DNA from: Staphylococcus kloosii
GTDB taxonomy: Bacteria; Bacillota; Bacilli; Staphylococcales; Staphylococcaceae
Direction of reading: 5' to 3'
Assembly: GCF_003019255.1 (NCBI RefSeq)
Contig: NZ_CP027846.1
Location: forward strand, 1,550,001-1,614,000
DNA length: 64,000 nucleotides
Each line of letters begins with the position of its first letter. Positions within the stretch are counted from its first letter, which is position 1. The notes below the pieces were generated by a model. The model saw only the letters and a program-made list of their open reading frames with translations, ran no database searches and was not told the origin of the DNA. This document shows positions 43,573 through 52,438 of this stretch, in pieces. The translations under genes were made by a program, and so were the position numbers.

Positions 43573-44547
43573 ATGAGCGAGAATATTATTACTATATATG
43601 GTGAAGCACCTGAACTTATAGAGAAGAAAAGTAATGAAATTATAGCTAAATATTTGAATGAACCAAAAGATGACTTCAATTTTATTAAGTTTAATTTATA
43701 TGAAACTGAAATAGCGCCAATAATTGAAGAATCATTAACGATGCCTTTATTTTCTGATAAAAAAGTCGTATTAGTACAAAATGCGTATGTTTTTACAGGA
43801 GAAAAGCCACCTAAAGATATTAATCATAATATTGATCAATTACTTGAATTTATTAATAAATATGATGGTGAAAGTTTAGTTATTTTTGAAGTTTATCAAT
43901 CTAAACTTGATGAACGTAAAAAATTAGTTAAACAGCTTAAGGCCAATACTAAACTTATAAAAATTGAACAAATGTCTGAAGAAGATATAAAAAATTGGAT
44001 TAAACAATCCCTTCATGAAGAATATAAAGATATTAAACAAGATGCATTAAATTTATTTATCGAATTAACAGGCATAAATTTTAATGTAGTAAAACAAGAA
44101 TTAGGAAAGTTAATATTATTTTTAGGGGATAGACCGACGATAAATAGACAAGACATCTCTCAAATCGTCAATAGAAGTTTAGAGCAAAACGTGTTTTTGC
44201 TAACAGAGTATATTCAAAAAAATAAAAAAGAAAAAGCCGTGCAACTCGTTAAAGATTTAATAGTTATGAAAGAAGAACCAATTAAATTATTAGCTTTAAT
44301 AACGAGCAATTATAGGCTATATTATCAAAGTAAAATATTGAGCCAAAAAGGTTACAGTGGGCAGCAAATAGCCAAAACGATAAATGTACATCCATATCGC
44401 GTAAAATTAGCGCTTAACCATGCTCGTCAGTATAATATCGATGATTTATTAAACATTATAAACAGCTGTGCCGAGACTGACTACAAATTGAAGTCCTCAT
44501 ACATGGATAAAGAGTTAATTTTAGAATTATTTATATTATCACTTTAA
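43573..44547 (+). CDS. holA: DNA polymerase III subunit delta
   Basis: This clamp-loader subunit opens the beta clamp. The 324 residues are normal. The N-terminal region ITIYGEAPELIEKKSNEI lacks a working P-loop, as expected. The LYETEIAPIIEESLTMPLFSD segment (clamp contact) is near 37-57 and a helical C-terminal collar follows (LLTEYIQKNKKEKAVQLV). AAAGGATG precedes the ATG. It is convergent with rpsT. Confidence 0.93.
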   Translation: MSENIITIYGEAPELIEKKSNEIIAKYLNEPKDDFNFIKFNLYETEIAPIIEESLTMPLFSDKKVVLVQNAYVFTGEKPPKDINHNIDQLLEFINKYDGESLVIFEVYQSKLDERKKLVKQLKANTKLIKIEQMSEEDIKNWIKQSLHEEYKDIKQDALNLFIELTGINFNVVKQELGKLILFLGDRPTINRQDISQIVNRSLEQNVFLLTEYIQKNKKEKAVQLVKDLIVMKEEPIKLLALITSNYRLYYQSKILSQKGYSGQQIAKTINVHPYRVKLALNHARQYNIDDLLNIINSCAETDYKLKSSYMDKELILELFILSL

Positions 44548-44564
44548 TTAAAAAAAGGTATAAA

Positions 44565-44592
44565 AAAAGTTCAAGCATAGGCTTGAACTTTT
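44565..44592. terminator. Terminator between holA and rpsT
   Basis: A perfect 12 bp stem (44565-44576 with 44581-44592, loop ATAG). The A run on the left gives a strong U tail for rpsT on the minus strand; the plus-strand tail for holA is weaker. Confidence 0.9.
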
Positions 44593-44594
44593 AA

Positions 44595-44846
44595 TTATTT
44601 AGCAGCTGACATTAATGATGATTTAATACGATCAGCTTTGTTTGAGTGGATTAAGTTGCGTTGCGCAGCTTTATCTACTTTTTTAATTGCAAAGTTTACT
44701 AATTCTGATTTGTTATCAGCATTAGTTTCAATTGCTGATTTTGCTCTTTTAACTGCTGTACGCATTTCTGATTTTTGAGTCACGTTTTGTGTTTCAGCAG
44801 ATTGTGTTGTTTTAACACGTTTTACTGCAGATTTAATGTTTGGCAT
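44595..44846 (-). CDS. rpsT: Ribosomal protein S20
   Basis: A small basic primary 16S-binding protein. The family start MPNIKSAVKRVKTTQ is at 44846 with AGGAGGTG upstream; an in-frame ATG nine bases further out overlaps that site. It has 83 residues rich in Lys, Ala and Ser. It is single-gene, on the opposite strand to its neighbours, with its own promoter and terminator. Confidence 0.96.
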   Translation of the reverse strand: MPNIKSAVKRVKTTQSAETQNVTQKSEMRTAVKRAKSAIETNADNKSELVNFAIKKVDKAAQRNLIHSNKADRIKSSLMSAAK

Positions 44847-44906
44847 GAGTGTCACCTCCTAAAAGTGAGCTTAGCTATCAAATTTTATTTGATTACAACA
44901 AAAAAT

Positions 44907-44935
44907 ATTTTATCAAATCAGTAACCTTTGTGCAA
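44907..44935 (-). promoter_or_regulatory. Sigma-A promoter of rpsT
   Basis: On the minus strand, TTGCAC (44935-44930) and TAAAAT (44912-44907) are 17 bases apart. The predicted leader of about 50 bases contains a small ATCAAAT/ATTTGAT hairpin and the AGGAGGTG site. Confidence 0.65.
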
Positions 44936-44982
44936 TCATTTATTTAATGATAGTGACTTTATTTTTGATTTAAAAATAATAA

Positions 44983-45011
44983 TTGGAAACTCTGACAAAT
45001 ATCTTTATAAT
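44983..45011 (+). promoter_or_regulatory. Sigma-A promoter of lepA
   Basis: TTGGAA at 44983-44988 and TATAAT at 45006-45011 are 17 bases apart. This leaves a leader of about 130 bases before lepA in which I see no known RNA element. Confidence 0.65.
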
Positions 45012-45147
45012 GAATATGTTACACATAATATCATTATAAATACAAGTTTTTCAACGAGGTTTGCATTTATAATATAAAAACGTTATTCTGACAAAGATGT
45101 CTTACATAATATACGGGTTAGAATTATGAAAGTGAGAATGATAATAC

Positions 45148-46971
45148 ATGGATAAACAAGAACGATTCAATAGACGAAAAAATATTAGAAACTTTTCTAT
45201 TATCGCACATATCGACCATGGAAAATCTACATTAGCAGATAGAATTCTTGAAAATACAAAATCTGTAGAAACAAGAGATATGCAAAATCAGTTATTAGAT
45301 TCAATGGACTTAGAAAGAGAACGCGGTATAACGATTAAATTAAATGCTGTACGTTTAAAATACGATGCTAAAGATGGGGAGACATATACCTTTCATTTGA
45401 TTGATACACCAGGACATGTCGATTTTACATATGAAGTATCTAGATCACTAGCTGCATGTGAAGGCGCAATTCTTGTTGTAGATGCCGCACAAGGTATTGA
45501 GGCTCAAACGTTAGCTAATGTTTATTTAGCTCTAGATAATGACTTAGAGTTATTACCAGTCGTAAATAAAATAGACTTACCAGCTGCTGAACCTGAAAGA
45601 GTAAAACAAGAGCTTGAAGATGTTATTGGTATCGACCAAGATGATGTCGTACTAGCGAGTGCCAAATCAAATATAGGTATTGAAGAAATACTAGAACAAA
45701 TTGTAGAAACAGTGCCACCTCCAGAAGGAGATCCTGAAGCACCATTAAAAGCACTTATTTTTGATTCTGAATACGATCCTTATCGAGGCGTTATTTCATC
45801 AATTAGAGTTGTTGAAGGCGTAGTTAAAGCAGGAGACCGTATCAAAATGATGGCTACAGGCAAAACTTTCGAAGTTACTGAAGTAGGTATTAACACTCCA
45901 AAACAATTACCAATCGACGAATTAACAGTTGGAGATGTAGGTTATATTATAGCGAGTATTAAAAATGTGGACGATTCACGTGTTGGGGATACAATTACAC
46001 ATGAAGATCGTCCTGCAGAAAAACCATTACAAGGTTATAAAAAAATGAATCCAATGGTTTATTGTGGTTTATTCCCAATAGACAATAAGGATTATAATGA
46101 TTTAAGAGAAGCATTAGAAAAATTACAATTAAATGACGCATCATTAGAATTCGAACCAGAATCATCACAAGCTTTAGGTTTTGGTTATAGAACTGGTTTC
46201 TTAGGTATGTTGCACATGGAAATTATTCAAGAACGTATCGAAAGAGAATTCGGCATTGATTTAATTGCAACTGCACCTTCAGTAATTTACGAATGTGATT
46301 TGAAAAATGGTGAAACTGTCTCAGTAGATAACCCAGCCCAAATGCCTGAACGTGATCGCATTGAAAAAATCTTTGAACCTTATGTTAAAGCTACGATGAT
46401 GGTACCAAATGATTATGTTGGTGCTGTTATGGAATTATGTCAACGTAAACGTGGTAATTTCGTAAATATGGATTATTTAGATGATATTCGCGTTAATATT
46501 GTTTATGAAATTCCATTAGCCGAAGTTGTATTCGACTTCTTCGACCAGTTAAAATCAAATACTAAAGGTTACGCGTCATTTGATTATGAATTTATCGAAA
46601 ACCAAGAAAGTGACTTAGTGAAAATGGATATTTTACTAAACGGCGAAAAAGTAGACGCTTTAAGTTTTATCGTTCATAAAGATTTTGCGTATGAAAGAGG
46701 CAAAGCTTTAGTAGAAAAACTAAAAACCTTAATACCACGTCAACAATTTGAAGTGCCTGTTCAAGCTGCAATTGGTCAAAAAATTGTTGCACGTACGAAT
46801 ATTAAATCTATGGGTAAAAACGTGTTATCTAAATGTTATGGTGGCGATATTAGTCGTAAACGTAAATTATTAGAAAAGCAAAAAGCCGGTAAAGCTAAAA
46901 TGAAGGCAGTAGGGAATGTTGAAATTCCGCAAGACGCTTTCTTAGCAGTACTAAAAATGGATGAAGAATAA
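45148..46971 (+). CDS. lepA: Elongation factor 4 (LepA)
   Basis: A translational GTPase that acts in 30S biogenesis and on stalled ribosomes. The 607 residues match. G1 AHIDHGKST is at about 19-27, G3 DTPGH near 89, and G4 NKID near 143. EF-G-like domains 2, 3 and 5 follow. The EF4-specific C-terminal domain has SMGKNVLSKCYGGDISRKRK near 551-570. The block of intergenic repeats starts about 40 bases after its stop. Confidence 0.96.
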   Translation: MDKQERFNRRKNIRNFSIIAHIDHGKSTLADRILENTKSVETRDMQNQLLDSMDLERERGITIKLNAVRLKYDAKDGETYTFHLIDTPGHVDFTYEVSRSLAACEGAILVVDAAQGIEAQTLANVYLALDNDLELLPVVNKIDLPAAEPERVKQELEDVIGIDQDDVVLASAKSNIGIEEILEQIVETVPPPEGDPEAPLKALIFDSEYDPYRGVISSIRVVEGVVKAGDRIKMMATGKTFEVTEVGINTPKQLPIDELTVGDVGYIIASIKNVDDSRVGDTITHEDRPAEKPLQGYKKMNPMVYCGLFPIDNKDYNDLREALEKLQLNDASLEFEPESSQALGFGYRTGFLGMLHMEIIQERIEREFGIDLIATAPSVIYECDLKNGETVSVDNPAQMPERDRIEKIFEPYVKATMMVPNDYVGAVMELCQRKRGNFVNMDYLDDIRVNIVYEIPLAEVVFDFFDQLKSNTKGYASFDYEFIENQESDLVKMDILLNGEKVDALSFIVHKDFAYERGKALVEKLKTLIPRQQFEVPVQAAIGQKIVARTNIKSMGKNVLSKCYGGDISRKRKLLEKQKAGKAKMKAVGNVEIPQDAFLAVLKMDEE

Positions 46972-47013
46972 AACTAATAATACTCGACTTGAGTTCCACT
47001 AATTAATATCGAT

Positions 47014-47496
47014 AAATAAAGCAAAGACAAAACTGTCTTTGCCCCTATAAAAGAATAGCAGTGGCTGACTGAATTGAAACGACGCGTTATACGCTTGTTT
47101 CAACTCTAGTCAACTGTGCGTGGGTGGGACTACGAAATCATTTAGATTTCTGTCATCGATATCTCGTGGTTGTACAAAATAAAGCAAAGACAAAACTGCC
47201 TTTGCCCCTATAAAAAGAATAGCAGTGGCTGACTGAATTGAAACGGCGCGTTATACGCTTGTTTCAACTCTAGTCATCTGTGCGTGGGTGGGACTACGAA
47301 ATCATTTAGATTTCTGTCATCGATATCTCGTGGTTGTACAAAATAAAGCAAAGACAAAACTGCCTTTGCCCCTATAAAAAGAATAGCAGTGGCTGACTGA
47401 ATTGAAACGGCGCGTTATACGCTTGTTTCAACTCTAGTCATCTGTGCGGGGGTGGGACTACGAAATCATTCTGATTTCTGTCCCACTCCCTTTCTT
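47014..47496 (+). repeat. Three tandem copies of a 163-164 bp intergenic repeat
   Basis: Copy 1 is 47014-47176, copy 2 is 47177-47340 and copy 3 is 47341-47496, the last ending differently. Each starts AAATAAAGCAAAGAC, has a GCAAAGACA/TGTCTTTGC-type hairpin, a longer hairpin bounded by GACT and AGTC with TTGAAAC/GTTTCAA inside, and then GTGGGACTACGAAATCAT. Copies 2 and 3 share changes (TGCC for TGTC, GGCG for GACG, AGTCATC for AGTCAAC) against copy 1, so they look like the newer duplication. There is no ORF. The elements resemble palindromic intergenic repeats common in staphylococci. Confidence 0.9.
47448..47496 (+). terminator. Palindrome ending the repeat array, probable terminator
   Basis: GGGGGTGGGAC 47448-47458 pairs with GTCCCACTCCC 47480-47490, and inside GAAATCA 47462-47468 pairs with TGATTTC 47472-47478; TTTCTT follows. 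Only the third copy has the full right arm; copies 1 and 2 diverge after TTTCTGTC. It can end lepA transcripts. Confidence 0.65.
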
Positions 47497-47531
47497 ATTA
47501 ACAATAATTATTATAATAGGAGGTGTTCCAC

Positions 47532-48656
47532 ATGAAGGTGAAGAGTGCGTATATTCATATTCCGTTTTGCGTTAAAATTTGTACTTATTGTGATTTTAAT
47601 AAGTATTTTATTCAAAACCAACCTGTAGATCATTACTTGGATTGTCTAATTAAAGAAATGGAAATGAGCAAAACAAGAAAGTTACAAACTATGTTTGTTG
47701 GTGGAGGGACACCTACCGCGTTAGATGTAAATCAATTAGAAAAGTTATTAAAAGCGATTAATAATATATTTACGATTACTGGTGAGTATAGTTTTGAAGC
47801 TAATCCTGACGAGCTGACTCTTGAAAAATTAGAATTATTAAAACGTTACGGCGTGAATCGTTTATCAATGGGTGTGCAGACGTTTAATCCTAAACTATTA
47901 GATGTATTAGGTAGAAGTCATAAGACTGAAGATATATATTCGGCAGTCGATAATGCAAGAGCTGTCGGTTTTGAATCAATTAGCTTAGATTTAATGTATC
48001 AATTGCCTCAACAATCGTTAGAAGACTTTAAAGAAAGTTTAGATTTAGCCTTAGCCTTAGACATTGATCATATTTCAAGTTATGGCCTTATTTTAGAACC
48101 ACAAACTCAATTTTATAATATGTATCGAAAAGGTAAATTGACTATGCCCAATGAAGATGTTGGCGAGGCAATGTATGAATATTTAATAAAAAGAATGAAC
48201 GAAAGTGAAATGCATCAATATGAATTATCCAATTTTGGTAAAGTTGGCCATGAGTCAGAACATAATAAAGTTTATTGGAAAAATGAAGGCTATTATGGTT
48301 TTGGTGCAGGAGCAAGTGGTTACGTCAATGGTGAACGTTATACAAATGTTAACCCAGTAAATCACTATATTAAAAAAATCGAAAATAATGAACGTCCAGT
48401 ATTACATGCCACTAAGCCAACTAGAACGGAACAAATGGAAGAAGAAATGTTTTTAGGTTTAAGAATGAATCAAGGAGTTAGTATTTCACGCTTCCATAAA
48501 AAATTCGATATTTCTATTAATGAGATCTTTGGTCAAACACTTTCTGATTTATTAAATCGAGGATTAATTAAACAAAATAATGATTATTTTTCATTAACTG
48601 AACGTGGCAAAGTCATAGGGAATGAGGTTTTCGAGGCTTTTTTACTTAGTGTGTAA
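47532..48656 (+). CDS. hemW: Radical SAM heme chaperone HemW
   Basis: HemW binds heme and helps insert it into respiratory proteins; it was once annotated as an oxygen-independent coproporphyrinogen oxidase. The start is the ATG at 47532, six bases after TAGGAGGTG; a GTG at 47523 overlaps that site. It has 374 residues. The radical SAM cluster CVKICTYC (CX3CX2C) is near 14-21, with GGGTPT near 60. It lacks the fourth N-terminal Cys of true HemN, as expected for HemW. Confidence 0.93.
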   Translation: MKVKSAYIHIPFCVKICTYCDFNKYFIQNQPVDHYLDCLIKEMEMSKTRKLQTMFVGGGTPTALDVNQLEKLLKAINNIFTITGEYSFEANPDELTLEKLELLKRYGVNRLSMGVQTFNPKLLDVLGRSHKTEDIYSAVDNARAVGFESISLDLMYQLPQQSLEDFKESLDLALALDIDHISSYGLILEPQTQFYNMYRKGKLTMPNEDVGEAMYEYLIKRMNESEMHQYELSNFGKVGHESEHNKVYWKNEGYYGFGAGASGYVNGERYTNVNPVNHYIKKIENNERPVLHATKPTRTEQMEEEMFLGLRMNQGVSISRFHKKFDISINEIFGQTLSDLLNRGLIKQNNDYFSLTERGKVIGNEVFEAFLLSV

Positions 48657-48683
48657 ATTTTTAATATTTTTCAATGCTTTAAC

Positions 48684-48700
48684 ATTGACTTACTTTGACC
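48684..48700 (+). promoter_or_regulatory. CtsR-like heptad repeat upstream of hrcA
   Basis: ATTGACT-TAC-TTTGACC at 48684-48700 matches the CtsR operator (two TTTGACC-type heptads three bases apart) at 12 of 14 heptad positions. It overlaps the likely -35 region. Dual CtsR and HrcA control of the dnaK operon is established in S. aureus. Confidence 0.6.
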
Positions 48701-48717
48701 AATTTGATAAATTATAA

Positions 48718-48744
48718 TTAGCACTTGAAACAAATGAGTGCTAA
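48718..48744 (+). promoter_or_regulatory. CIRCE operator (HrcA binding site)
   Basis: TTAGCACTT-N9-GAGTGCTAA matches the CIRCE inverted repeat TTAGCACTC-N9-GAGTGCTAA with one mismatch. It lies just after a TATAAT at 48713-48718 and 12 bases before the hrcA ATG. HrcA bound here represses hrcA-grpE-dnaK-dnaJ until heat shock. Confidence 0.96.
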
Positions 48745-48756
48745 TGAGGTGAAAAC

Positions 48757-49737
48757 ATGATTACTCATAGACAATTGAGCATTTTAAATGCCATTGTTGA
48801 AGATTATGTCCATACTGACCAACCCGTTGGCTCAAAGTCTTTGATAGAGCGACATAATTTAAATGTTAGCCCTGCTACTATTAGAAATGAGATGAAACAG
48901 TTAGAATCTCTAAACTTAATAGAAAAGACACATACGTCTTCAGGAAGATCACCTTCCGAACTAGGGTTTAGATATTATGTTGATCAATTATTAGATCAAA
49001 CATCTCATCAACAACAACAAAAAATCCAACGTATTAGAGAAATATTAATTGAACATCAATATAATATTTCGACTGCTTTAGATGCTTTCGCAAATGAATT
49101 GTCTATTGCTTCACAATATACTACGTTGGTTATGCGTCCGAATCATAAACAAGATATTATAAGTAATATTCACTTAGTCCGTGCTAATGATTATTTAGTA
49201 GTAATGGTTGTTGTGTTTACGTCAGGTCATGTTGAACACTTACATTTAGCTACTCAAAGTCGTTTAGACAATGATGAGTTAAACAAAATTTCAAATTTTG
49301 TCACTGCTAAATACAATGAGTTGTCCACATACCACTTCGAAAATGATTTAAATTCATTTACACAATCTGTAAATGAACGCAAATTTATTCGAGATATGCT
49401 AGAGACATTACAATTACATTTTGATAATCAAAGTAATGGCATTTTTATGGGTGGAAAGGTTAAACTAATTGATGCGTTGAATGAAACCAACGTCTCATCA
49501 ATACAACCTATTTTACAATATATTGAGTCTAATAAAATAAATGACTTACTCAATGAAATGTCAGGTTCGTCTATTAATGTCAAAATAGGACATGAAATTG
49601 ACGAAAGCTTAAGTGATATTTCTATCGTTTCAAGTGATTATCATATTGATGATAGATTAAAAGGAAAAATTGCGGTAATTGGACCAACTGCAATGAACTA
49701 TCAAAATGTAATACATTTACTAAATAAGATTTGGTAA
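48757..49737 (+). CDS. hrcA: Heat-inducible transcription repressor HrcA
   Basis: It binds CIRCE and represses the dnaK and groE operons; its activity depends on GroEL. The 326 residues have an N-terminal winged helix (RQLSILNAIVEDYV, SPATIRNEMKQLE, SSGRSPSELGFRYYV) and a C-terminal GAF-like domain. TGAGGTGA precedes the ATG, just after the CIRCE. It heads the operon and so represses itself. Confidence 0.95.
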   Translation: MITHRQLSILNAIVEDYVHTDQPVGSKSLIERHNLNVSPATIRNEMKQLESLNLIEKTHTSSGRSPSELGFRYYVDQLLDQTSHQQQQKIQRIREILIEHQYNISTALDAFANELSIASQYTTLVMRPNHKQDIISNIHLVRANDYLVVMVVVFTSGHVEHLHLATQSRLDNDELNKISNFVTAKYNELSTYHFENDLNSFTQSVNERKFIRDMLETLQLHFDNQSNGIFMGGKVKLIDALNETNVSSIQPILQYIESNKINDLLNEMSGSSINVKIGHEIDESLSDISIVSSDYHIDDRLKGKIAVIGPTAMNYQNVIHLLNKIW

Positions 49738-49763
49738 TTAATATTTGTATTGGAGGGCAGGAA

Positions 49764-50405
49764 ATGACTGAGAATAACGAATCAGTAAGCAACAATCAAG
49801 AAACAGAAGAACAGACATCTCAAACGGCAAACCAAAATCATGAAAATGATGCTGCCGACAGTGTTGCTAATGAACAAACACAAGATGCGAACGATAACCT
49901 GCAAGACAACGAGACAGAAACAACTGAAACAGAAGAAGCACAGGTTGATCCTAAAGACGCAGAAATTGAAAAACTTCAACAAGAAGTTCAACAAAATGAA
50001 GAAAAATATTTACGTTTATATGCAGAATTTGAAAACTATAAACGACGTATTCAAAAAGAAAATCAAACAATGAAAGAATATCAAGCACAAAGTGTGCTAA
50101 ATGATATTTTACCAACAATTGATAACATTGAACGTGCATTACAAATTAATGGCGAAGATGAACAATTTGTTTCACTTAAAAAAGGTGTCCAAATGGTTTA
50201 TGATAGCCTTTTAAAAGCACTTCAAGATAATGGTCTAGAAAAAATTGAAACAGAAGGCCAACAATTTGACCCAAATTTCCATCAAGCAGTTATGCAAGAT
50301 AACAATGATGATTTTGAGTCAGGTCAAATTACTCAAGAATTACAAACAGGATATAAATTAAAAGATCGTGTACTTAGACCTTCAATGGTTAAAGTAAATG
50401 AATAA
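49764..50405 (+). CDS. grpE: Nucleotide exchange factor GrpE
   Basis: It releases ADP from DnaK. The frame is open upstream, but GGAGG at 49752-49756 places the start at the ATG at 49764, giving 213 residues. An acidic, Gln/Asn/Thr-rich disordered tail (about 1-65) is followed by the long coiled coil (EIEKLQQEVQQNEEKYLRLY) and the beta domain with DPNFHQAVMQ near 173. dnaK follows after 51 bases. Confidence 0.95.
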   Translation: MTENNESVSNNQETEEQTSQTANQNHENDAADSVANEQTQDANDNLQDNETETTETEEAQVDPKDAEIEKLQQEVQQNEEKYLRLYAEFENYKRRIQKENQTMKEYQAQSVLNDILPTIDNIERALQINGEDEQFVSLKKGVQMVYDSLLKALQDNGLEKIETEGQQFDPNFHQAVMQDNNDDFESGQITQELQTGYKLKDRVLRPSMVKVNE

Positions 50406-50456
50406 AATTTAATTTTACAATAAATATATTATATAACTAACAGGAGGAATATTTTT

Positions 50457-52292
50457 ATGAGTAAAGTAATAGGTATTGATTTAGGTACTACAAATTCATG
50501 TGTTGCTGTATTAGAAGGTGACGAACCTAAAGTTATTCAAAACCCTGAAGGTGCAAGAACTACTCCATCAGTAGTTGCATTCAAAAACGGTGAAACACAA
50601 GTTGGTGAGGTTGCTAAAAGACAAGCAATCACTAATGCTAACACTATCCAATCAATCAAACGTCATATGGGTACTGACTATAAAGTTGATATCGAAGGTA
50701 AATCTTATACACCACAAGAAATTTCAGCTATGATTTTACAAAACCTTAAAAAAACAGCTGAAGATTATTTAGGCGACACTGTAGATAAAGCTGTTGTAAC
50801 AGTTCCAGCTTATTTCAATGATGCTGAACGTCAAGCTACTAAAGATGCTGGTAAAATTGCTGGTTTAGAAGTAGAACGTATCATTAACGAACCAACTGCA
50901 GCTGCTTTAGCTTATGGTTTAGACAAAACTGAAAGTGACCAAAAAGTATTAGTATTTGACCTTGGTGGCGGTACTTTTGACGTATCTATCCTAGAATTAG
51001 GCGATGGCGTATTCGAAGTACTTTCAACTTCAGGTGACAACAAACTAGGTGGGGATGACTTTGACCAAGTTATCATCGATTATCTAGTATCTGAATTTAA
51101 AAAAGAAAATGGCGTAGACTTAAGCCAAGACAAAATGGCATTACAACGTCTTAAAGATGCTGCTGAAAAAGCTAAAAAAGACTTATCAGGTGTATCTCAA
51201 ACACAAATTTCTCTACCATTCATTTCAGCTGGAGAAAGTGGCCCATTACACTTAGAAATTAACTTAACTCGTTCTAAATTTGAAGAGTTAGCTGATAGCT
51301 TAATTAGAAGAACTATGGAACCAACTCGTCAAGCTATGAAAGATGCTGGATTATCAAGCTCTGACATTGATGAAGTTATTTTAGTAGGTGGTTCTACAAG
51401 AATTCCAGCAGTTCAAGAAGCTGTTAAAAAAGAAATCAACAAAGATCCACACAAAGGTGTTAACCCAGACGAAGTTGTAGCTATGGGTGCTGCAATCCAA
51501 GGTGGCGTAATCACTGGTGATGTTAAAGACGTAGTATTATTAGACGTAACTCCACTTTCATTAGGTATCGAAATCATGGGTGGACGTATGAATACTCTAA
51601 TCGAAAGAAACACTACTATCCCAACATCTAAATCACAAGTTTACTCTACAGCTGCAGATAACCAACCTGCCGTTGATATTCACGTATTACAAGGTGAACG
51701 TCCAATGGCATCAGATAACAAAACATTGGGTAGATTCCAATTAACAGACATTCCACCAGCTCCACGTGGCGTACCTCAAATCGAAGTAACATTCGATATC
51801 GACAAAAATGGTATTGTAAATGTTACTGCAAAAGACTTAGGTACAAACAAAGAACAAAACATCACTATCCAATCAAGCAATACTTTATCTGATGATGAAA
51901 TCGATCGTATGGTTAAAGATGCTGAAGAAAATGCTGAAGCAGACGAAAAACGTCGTGAAGAAAGTGATCTTAGAAACGAAGCTGACAGCTTAGTATTCCA
52001 AGTTGAAAAAACAATCACTGACTTAGGCGAAAATGTTTCTGAAGAAGATAAATCAAATGCTGAAGAGAAAAAAGAAGCATTAAAATCAGCACTTGAAGGT
52101 TCAGACCTTGACGATATCAAAGCTAAAAAAGAAGAATTAGAAAAAGTAGTTCAAGACTTATCAGCTAAAGTATATCAACAAGCTCAAGAACAAGCGCAAG
52201 CTCAACAAGGCGAACAAGGACAAGCTCAAGACGATAACGTTGAAGATGCTGATTTTAAAGAAGTTAACGATGACGACGAACAACAAAAATAA
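50457..52292 (+). CDS. dnaK: Chaperone DnaK (Hsp70)
   Basis: This ATP-driven chaperone folds nascent and stressed proteins. The 611 residues have an ATPase domain (about 1-360, with GIDLGTTNSC near 5-14, VPAYFNDAERQATKDAG near 116 and DLGGGTFDVSI near 167-177). A linker VLLDVTPLSLGIE near 361 leads to the substrate domain and a Gln-rich lid ending NVEDADFKEVNDDD. A strong AGGAGGA site and the codon choice fit high expression. A terminator-like hairpin separates it from dnaJ. Confidence 0.98.
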   Translation: MSKVIGIDLGTTNSCVAVLEGDEPKVIQNPEGARTTPSVVAFKNGETQVGEVAKRQAITNANTIQSIKRHMGTDYKVDIEGKSYTPQEISAMILQNLKKTAEDYLGDTVDKAVVTVPAYFNDAERQATKDAGKIAGLEVERIINEPTAAALAYGLDKTESDQKVLVFDLGGGTFDVSILELGDGVFEVLSTSGDNKLGGDDFDQVIIDYLVSEFKKENGVDLSQDKMALQRLKDAAEKAKKDLSGVSQTQISLPFISAGESGPLHLEINLTRSKFEELADSLIRRTMEPTRQAMKDAGLSSSDIDEVILVGGSTRIPAVQEAVKKEINKDPHKGVNPDEVVAMGAAIQGGVITGDVKDVVLLDVTPLSLGIEIMGGRMNTLIERNTTIPTSKSQVYSTAADNQPAVDIHVLQGERPMASDNKTLGRFQLTDIPPAPRGVPQIEVTFDIDKNGIVNVTAKDLGTNKEQNITIQSSNTLSDDEIDRMVKDAEENAEADEKRREESDLRNEADSLVFQVEKTITDLGENVSEEDKSNAEEKKEALKSALEGSDLDDIKAKKEELEKVVQDLSAKVYQQAQEQAQAQQGEQGQAQDDNVEDADFKEVNDDDEQQK

Positions 52293-52354
52293 TTTGAACT
52301 ATGCAGCACAAGTCGTAGTTAATTAAATAAGAAATCCAATTGCTTAGCCAAAAT

Positions 52355-52395
52355 AAGTCAAAGTCAATTGCACATTGGCTTTGACTTTTCTTTTT
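52355..52395 (+). terminator. Hairpin terminator between dnaK and dnaJ
   Basis: AAGTCAAAGTCAA 52355-52367 pairs with TTGGCTTTGACTT 52375-52387 (one G-T), followed by TTCTTTTT. It probably lowers readthrough from dnaK to dnaJ. Confidence 0.8.
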
Positions 52396-52438
52396 AATTA
52401 GTTACAATTCAAATAATAACTAGAGGGAGAGATAAACT

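Noticed and set aside
47014..47496. Regular repeats considered as a CRISPR array
   Set aside because: The units are 163-164 bp, contiguous and near-identical, with no short repeat alternating with unique spacers and no cas genes.
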